22,385 nucleotides of DNA from Heterobasidion occidentale (taxonomy: Eukaryota; Basidiomycota; Agaricomycetes; Russulales; Bondarzewiaceae). Every line of letters begins with the position of its first letter. The first letter of the stretch is position 1. The notes beneath the pieces were generated by a model. That model saw nothing but the letters and a program-made list of their open reading frames with translations, searched no databases and had not been told where the DNA came from. The stretch is from NCBI GenBank assembly GCA_039111635.1, contig JBCAQO010000125.1, forward strand, positions 1 to 22,385. Reading direction: 5' to 3'. A program made the translations under genes and the position numbers. Of this stretch, positions 17,801-22,385 are shown piece by piece.

Positions 17801-19215
17801 GGATGCGCCATCTGTCAATCCACCAAGAACGACACACATCCTACCATGGTAACCATTGCAACCAACAGAAATCCCAGATCAACCCTTCGGAACAATAACC
17901 ATGGTTTTTATTACAGATCTACCAGAATCAAACGGATACGACTCGCTACATGTAGTAACCGATCGATTCACCAAAACTGCAGTAATAACTCCATGCCTGA
18001 AAACCATCGACTCTGATGGAACGGCCAAAATCTTGCTAGAAAACACCTGGAGACGCTATGGACTGCCAGATAAAATCATATCGGATAGAGGAACTCAATT
18101 CGCTTCAAGGTAGCGCAAGCCCTGCTCAAAGAATTAGGAATCAAATCTGCCTTAAGCACAGCCTATCACCCGCAGACAGACGGTGCTACGGAACGAATGA
18201 ATCAGGAACTAGAACAATACCTGAGAGCATTTTGCAGCTCTTCACAAGACGATTGGCCGGACTAATCCCCTACGCGGAATACGCCCACAACACCCATCAG
18301 CACTCAGCCATGCAGAAGTCCCATTTGAACTTCTCCATGGTTATCAACCACGGCTTCCCGGCCATCATCGGAAACACGAATGTCCCCACCGCCGACGCTC
18401 GCCTCGAAGCTCTGCAACGTGCTAGGAAGGAAGCACAAGCCAGCCTCGAAATTGCAGCCGAAGCCATGAGGATACAGCATGACCGTTTTGGAACGGACCT
18501 GCCGCCTTTCAAGAAAGGAGATCAAGTATGGCTCGATGGAAAGAACATCCACACCGATCATCCATCAGAGAAACTGAGACCCAACACTTTGGCCATTTGA
18601 AATCATTGACACCATAGGAAATGTCAACTTCAGGTTGAAACTGCCCAACAGCTGGAAGCGCATTCACGACGTCTTCCATGCTAGTCGACTCACGCCCTAC
18701 AAGGAAAACGAGGTCTATGGCCCGAACTACCCTAAACCGGCTCCGGACCTGATTGAAGGGCAAGAAGAATTCGAAGTCGAAGCCATCGTCGGAGCCAGAC
18801 GCTTCGGACGATGGAAGATCTGCAGTACCTGATCAAATGGAAGGGCTACCCGGAATCGGACAACTCTTGGGAAACCGCGGCAAACGTCACTAACGCACAA
18901 GAAGCCATAAAGGACTTCTACCGCCGGCACCCTCGGGCAGTCAAAGGAATGGAAGCCTCCATTCTGGCCCTGGTGATCGAATTAGAACTCAACAGAGTAG
19001 CCGAAGAAGATCAAATCAGAAAGAAGCTCGAGAAGCATCCGATCGGAAAGAAGCTTCTCGCTACAGGATTAGCTATCCCCCAGATCATGGAAGAGATCAA
19101 CAAACGAATGACGCAGCTAAAGAGGCCGCCCCTGGTTCCTCGATCAAAAGTGCCACCACCGGCGATCAACGATCGAGAAGCACAGCCAAAGAAGCCCAAT
19201 ATAGATTTGTCTTGA
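14853..19215 (+). pseudogene. pol: Pol, right copy, broken by many one-base indels
   Basis: This is the partner of the intact left Pol. All domains can still be traced: protease (LVDSGATGIFM), RT with YMDD near 16505, RNase H, integrase (DRGTQF and TDGATE regions), and the chromodomain near 18780-18940. More than fifteen frame changes break it. Nearly all are loss of one base from a run of two to five, for example near 15247, 16009, 16424, 16437, 16492, 16750, 16964, 17597, 18108, 18255, 18590 and 18821. The first integrase Asp is Val here too (GTT at 17904-17906). The end is shortened by a TGA at 19213-19215. Few nonsense substitutions accompany the indels, which is more typical of unpolished long-read sequence than of slow decay. 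Confidence 0.88.
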
Positions 19216-19250
19216 TCAAAGCTGCAGCAGAAGCGATCGGACAACTCTAA

Positions 19251-19469
19251 TTGGCGGACTCAAGCATACCAGGAGCTACAAAAGCAGACCAACCGAGGAT
19301 TGGCATGGCCAGGCAAACAACTATGACCCCTTTCGACCCCACTCTATCCACAGTAGCCGTTTATACCGTCGTCGCGACTCTTGCTCTCACCGCTGTCTCC
19401 ATCGCCATCGCCCTTGTCCTCGGATCCCTTCACGCCGCTGCCACCATTGGCATCTCCTCCGTCGTATAA
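19251..19469 (+). CDS. Small single-pass membrane protein ORF, right copy
   Basis: 72 codons from TTG, or 54 from ATG (MARQTTMTPFDP). It has one hydrophobic segment of about 28 residues, and its stop overlaps the TATA box at 19465. It is intact here although pol upstream is broken. Conservation between the arms adds little because the arms are near-identical. Function is unknown; a chance ORF is possible. Confidence 0.35.
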   Translation: MADSSIPGATKADQPRIGMARQTTMTPFDPTLSTVAVYTVVATLALTAVSIAIALVLGSLHAAATIGISSVV

Positions 19470-19472
19470 AAG
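19465..19472 (+). promoter_or_regulatory. TATA box upstream of ORF3, right copy
   Basis: TATAAAAG, 123 bases before the ATG at 19588. It is the same as at 2916-2923 in the left arm and suggests a separate ORF3 transcript. Confidence 0.45.
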
Positions 19473-19587
19473 ACACCCTGCATCGGACGGAAACATTCCT
19501 CAGCATCCCAGCTACAAATCGAATGTCCCTTGCCCCCACACACCTCTTCTTACACCACTCCCCCGCTACATTCTCAGTAACATCAGA

Positions 19588-20431
19588 ATGGCTTCCGCTA
19601 CCACTTCTCCCCACGCCTCCAACACCTCCTCCCCCAACCCCTTCATCCTCCGTACCATCTCCCCGCCCACTACCACACCCACGCTCATTGACGACACAGA
19701 CTCGGATTACGACAGTGAGGACGACATCCCGTCGGAAGGCGTCCCAGTCGCCGACCCCTCGTTATTCCCCGTTTCCCGGCTGAAATGCCGAACCCACACA
19801 TCGCCATTCCCCCTTTGGCCTTGCCGTTCACAACGAAAACCCGCGCTTCCGGATCCGTGCTATACCCAGTCCCCTTCACGACATCCATCTCTACCAGGAC
19901 CTGACGACGAACAATAGCATCTACCACCTCACGCTCGCCGAGGACGAGGCCCCTATTATTCTGAACCAGCCTGGCTTGAAGAACCCTCGCCTTCCTTTTC
20001 TATTTGCAGCAGGCAGTCTGGGCGCAAGCCTATCAAGTGTTCTCTGGACCACTCAACCAGACCCAAGCCATCCTCCTCGCTAACCTCACTGTCACCTCCT
20101 ATCGTATGAAAGGATTGATCAATCTCGCCGCCATCCGCAATGACATGGTCAATTTCTGACTGGGAGGGATATTCACCACCAGCTCCGTCCTCATACAGAC
20201 GCACACCATACAAGCCTGGCTCGACGTACTCGCTGAATCCGCTACAAGGAGAACACAATCCGTTGGTTTCGCTTCGCTGGGCATAATGGAGCGCGGCTAG
20301 AGATCGAAGAGTACGTCCCCAAAGGACTACTGCCGACCCACTCCTTCCCACTTAACAGTCGAGGGGTTCACCCCATTGCGTGCTACTGGCCCGGGGGATG
20401 TACCCCAGAGGATAACGTTAGGCCCTGGGTC
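19588..20431 (+). pseudogene. ORF3 N-terminal part, right copy, broken frames
   Basis: Begins MASATTSPHASN and has the same three-frame structure as 1955-2800. There are further single-base losses not seen on the left: a C missing near 19820, which breaks the second segment, and a C missing near 20236, which breaks the third. The intron-like block is at 20104-20166. I infer one ancestral protein continuing into 20432-21181. Confidence 0.45.
20104..20166 (+). other. Candidate 63-nt intron in ORF3, right copy
   Basis: GTATGA at the 5' end, CTGAC about ten bases before the end, and a final AG. It contains the only in-frame stop of this part of ORF3. One base differs from the left copy and the splice signals are unchanged. 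Confidence 0.45.
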
Positions 20432-21181
20432 ATGACCAAACCGGATGTACAGGAACAGGGGTTTCACCAGATCGACGTTGAGGAACCCATGACGGTCGAT
20501 CCCCCGGCTAACACTGAACCCGATCTCCCGGCGGCAGAACCCTTTCGGCCCACCGACAAAGAAACCGCCGAATTCATACGGCCCACCAGTCCCCCTTACG
20601 ACCCCGAACAAGTTGTCCGGGATCGCCAGGTACTTCGGCCGCTACCGGTACCACCCCCGTCACCCCCTGCTGTGTCCCCATCCCCCCTCCTACTCGGCGA
20701 CGACATCACCCGTCCTATCATTGTCGACGAAGCCTCCCCCCAGTCGCCGGACGTTCCTGTCGCAACTGCAGAAGGATGGCCTGCAGACGCACTGGACTCC
20801 GAAAACGTTTGGCCTAACCCGTCTACTCTCCCGCCTTCTCCACCCACCGACCCCGCCACTCGTAACTGCTGGGAATGCGGACGCGCCGGCCATCTCGTCG
20901 TGGGATGTCCAATCACGGGCATTCGCCAGAGAACGGACGTCACGGCGCGCGGCTTTCTTCAAGATTACGATAGGCATCGCATGCAGTCCCGGCGCCTTTG
21001 TCTGCAAATGGATAGGACGGCTGAGGAATACGGATACCACAAGCAGGCGTTAGAGCATTTAATCGACACTGCTAACTGGACCGGATATCCTGCTCGGAAC
21101 ATCCCCACCTTCGACAAAATCCACCCGAGGAGACCCGCCCCTACCATCGGTGCCCCCGCCAAACGCCGAAGACTTGTATAG
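20432..21181 (+). CDS. ORF3 C-terminal part: proline-rich CCHC zinc-knuckle protein, right copy
   Basis: 249 codons, the same length as 1205-1954, with roughly a dozen amino-acid differences by eye and no frame damage. The knuckle CWECGRAGHLVVGC is unchanged at residues 146-159. The N-terminal half is acidic and Pro/Ser-rich; the C-terminus is basic. The stop overlaps the polypurine tract. It is notable that this ORF stays open while pol in the same arm collects indels. It may bind nucleic acid. The family is not recognised. Confidence 0.6.
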   Translation: MTKPDVQEQGFHQIDVEEPMTVDPPANTEPDLPAAEPFRPTDKETAEFIRPTSPPYDPEQVVRDRQVLRPLPVPPPSPPAVSPSPLLLGDDITRPIIVDEASPQSPDVPVATAEGWPADALDSENVWPNPSTLPPSPPTDPATRNCWECGRAGHLVVGCPITGIRQRTDVTARGFLQDYDRHRMQSRRLCLQMDRTAEEYGYHKQALEHLIDTANWTGYPARNIPTFDKIHPRRPAPTIGAPAKRRRLV

Positions 21182-21189
21182 AGAGGGGG
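21180..21189 (+). other. Polypurine tract of the right element
   Basis: AGAGAGGGGG, three bases before the 3' LTR, in the normal place for the plus-strand primer. It overlaps the ORF3 stop codon. Confidence 0.8.
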
Positions 21190-21192
21190 TAG

Positions 21193-21228
21193 TGTTAGGA
21201 CCGCGTCCTAACACGTGCTTCGCACGTG
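21193..21228 (+). promoter_or_regulatory. Twin hairpins with CACGTG boxes at the LTR start
   Basis: TGTTAGGAC-CGC-GTCCTAACA at 21193-21213, overlapped by CACGTGC-TTC-GCACGTG at 21212-21228. It is the same as 1158-1193 on the other arm. Confidence 0.5.
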
Positions 21229-22023
21229 AGTGGATGGGCTGGTCAAGTGCTTCGGACTTGCTGCAGACTCGGACCGCTTTCCATGACTCCTTACCATTTA
21301 CATGCTGATGCATGAACGCTGACTTCTGGTTCCTGATTCTTGATGTGGACAGACATTGGTTCCTGACCCCCGTTCCTGGTTCTTGATCGATCGAAGATGT
21401 GGATGGACATTAGTGATCGGATTACTATATTTGGATACATGGCAGGTCGATGAGGCATTCTAGCTTACGGATCTCGATCGTTGACTTCGGTACCTGAGAA
21501 GCGCACAGACCAGATCTTGATCCTGCCCTAGACACTTCTGTACGTAAATAGCCGAGATGAGCTTCTAAGAAGCTCAGCTCGTTCACCTGTAATACACTCG
21601 ATCTCTGCACTGCACCCGGCGTCTGGCTACCTTCCTAGCCCACGCTTCGTGATCTCTGTCAGATCTGAGAAACTCTTTACACGGTCTGACGAAGCACTGG
21701 ACTCGTCTCCCTTCCCTCCTCCCTCTACTCATCCGCTTCTATACCGGACTAGCTGCCTTCCGCGTTCTCAGTTGGACACCCCCTCGTGTCATCTGTTGGA
21801 CAGGAGAAGATCATCCGGTTCCTCCTCATCATCGAGAAGACCTCGAAGATCACCTTCTCAATCTCTTCGAGAACAAAGCAGACAGCGACCCGAGTTCCTT
21901 GAAAGAGCCCAAAGACGATCCATCGTCTTCATCCATTGGAGTCTACAACTGTACGAACCAGTGGAGGTTTAGCCTAGGGACCCCTTTGTGCATCGGTGCA
22001 CGTGATAGGTCTCCGACCCAACA
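21193..22023 (+). repeat. 3' LTR of the right element
   Basis: 831 bp, TGTTAGGACC...CCCAACA. It differs from the left 3' LTR at only about five places. TATA-like box at 21545-21550, predicted start at 21576. From that point to the LTR end there is no ATG, so the ancestral leader (R/U5 plus internal part) would have been about 1.77 kb without an ATG. Confidence 0.95.
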
Positions 22024-22385
22024 CTCGCATGTATCTACTTTGAATTGTTTGTTTGGTCTACCAATCCATGTCTTTGCCACGTCTCACAGTTTTACAGGAA
22101 TCAATGGCTTCGCATTGATCCTGTCATTTCCTATGCGAGCGGCGGAGTCTATAGAGAGAGTACAGACTCATGGCCTCATGGTCCGGCTACTATCAGGCTC
22201 CACCCTTGAAGAACTCCGACATGCACATCTGAGCCCTCGACGTCTTGATGTTTCGACTGCTTTTCTTCCGTCTGAAGCTTTTATTAGTCTCCGTAATCGA
22301 CCCCACACAGAGGAGAGTTGTTTCCGGGCGCACGACGCTCATACTAGCATGGCAACCTCTCAGAATTCCGACGTCACCTCACTCC
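22024..22385 (+). other. Outer flank, open in one frame, right copy
   Basis: Identical to 1-362 by eye. It is open on the plus strand for about 120 codons up to the window edge, with an in-frame ATG at 22133-22135. The product (fragment such as RRLDVSTAFLPSEAF) is not recognised. It is likely to continue beyond the window. Confidence 0.35.

Larger units (their letters stand above)
11653..22385. repeat. Right arm of the 22-kb inverted repeat
   Basis: This is the reverse-complement partner of 1-10753, carrying the same element on the plus strand. The outer 362 bp (22024-22385) appear identical to 1-362. The pol part has lost single bases from short homopolymer runs at many places. The inner boundary is again exactly the first base of the 5' LTR (TGTTAGG), and nothing inside that point matches the left arm. 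Confidence 0.97.

Noticed and set aside
14853..19215. Repeat-induced point mutation as the cause of pol decay
   Set aside because: The damage is mainly one-base indels in short runs, not a wave of C-to-T changes with new stop codons.
1..22385. tRNA, rRNA or CRISPR elements
   Set aside because: Nothing with cloverleaf, rRNA or regularly spaced direct-repeat structure was seen. The only short tandem array is the degenerate one in the spacer.

Overview
The window is eukaryotic mobile DNA, most likely from a filamentous fungus and probably an agaricomycete basidiomycete. The fungal call rests on the Ty3/gypsy Pol carrying a C-terminal chromodomain (a chromovirus), the style of its RT and integrase motifs, and a short GTATGA...CTGAC...AG intron-like sequence. 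No host gene is recognised with confidence and no species can be named.

Layout: almost everything is one giant inverted repeat. The left arm (1-10753) and right arm (11653-22385) are reverse complements of each other, apart from scattered substitutions and many one-base indels. They flank a single-copy spacer of 899 bp (10754-11652). Each arm holds 362 bp of outer flank plus one full LTR retrotransposon of about 10.4 kb. The elements are head to head: both 5' LTRs face the spacer, the left one on the minus strand and the right one on the plus strand.

Element plan (5' to 3'): LTR (831-834 bp, TG...CA) with a TATA-like box and a predicted start site; a primer site that matches the predicted 5' end of the element's own RNA; a leader of about 1.3 kb with no ATG in any sense frame but protein-like content; Gag (matrix/capsid-like region and CCHC knuckle); Pol (protease, RT, RNase H, integrase, chromodomain, long tail); a small one-helix membrane ORF; an extra ORF3 with its own TATA box, an intron-like segment and a second CCHC knuckle; a polypurine tract; the 3' LTR. 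Pol is a single intact 1467-codon frame in the left arm but broken by many one-base indels in the right arm. The Gag zinc knuckle is intact in the right arm and scrambled in the left. Both arms carry Val instead of the first catalytic Asp of integrase.

The spacer holds a degenerate tandem repeat of about 43-50 bp. It also holds a relic that looks like the promoter/R/U5 part of a diverged, related LTR on the minus strand, including a conserved peptide-like segment shared with the intact LTRs.

History (inference): position-matched LTRs of the two arms differ at about five places, while the two LTRs of one element differ at about 34 (counted by eye). With the identical outer flanks this means one element was inserted, aged, and was then copied as an inverted duplication. 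It was not inserted twice. An assembly fold-back must be excluded first.
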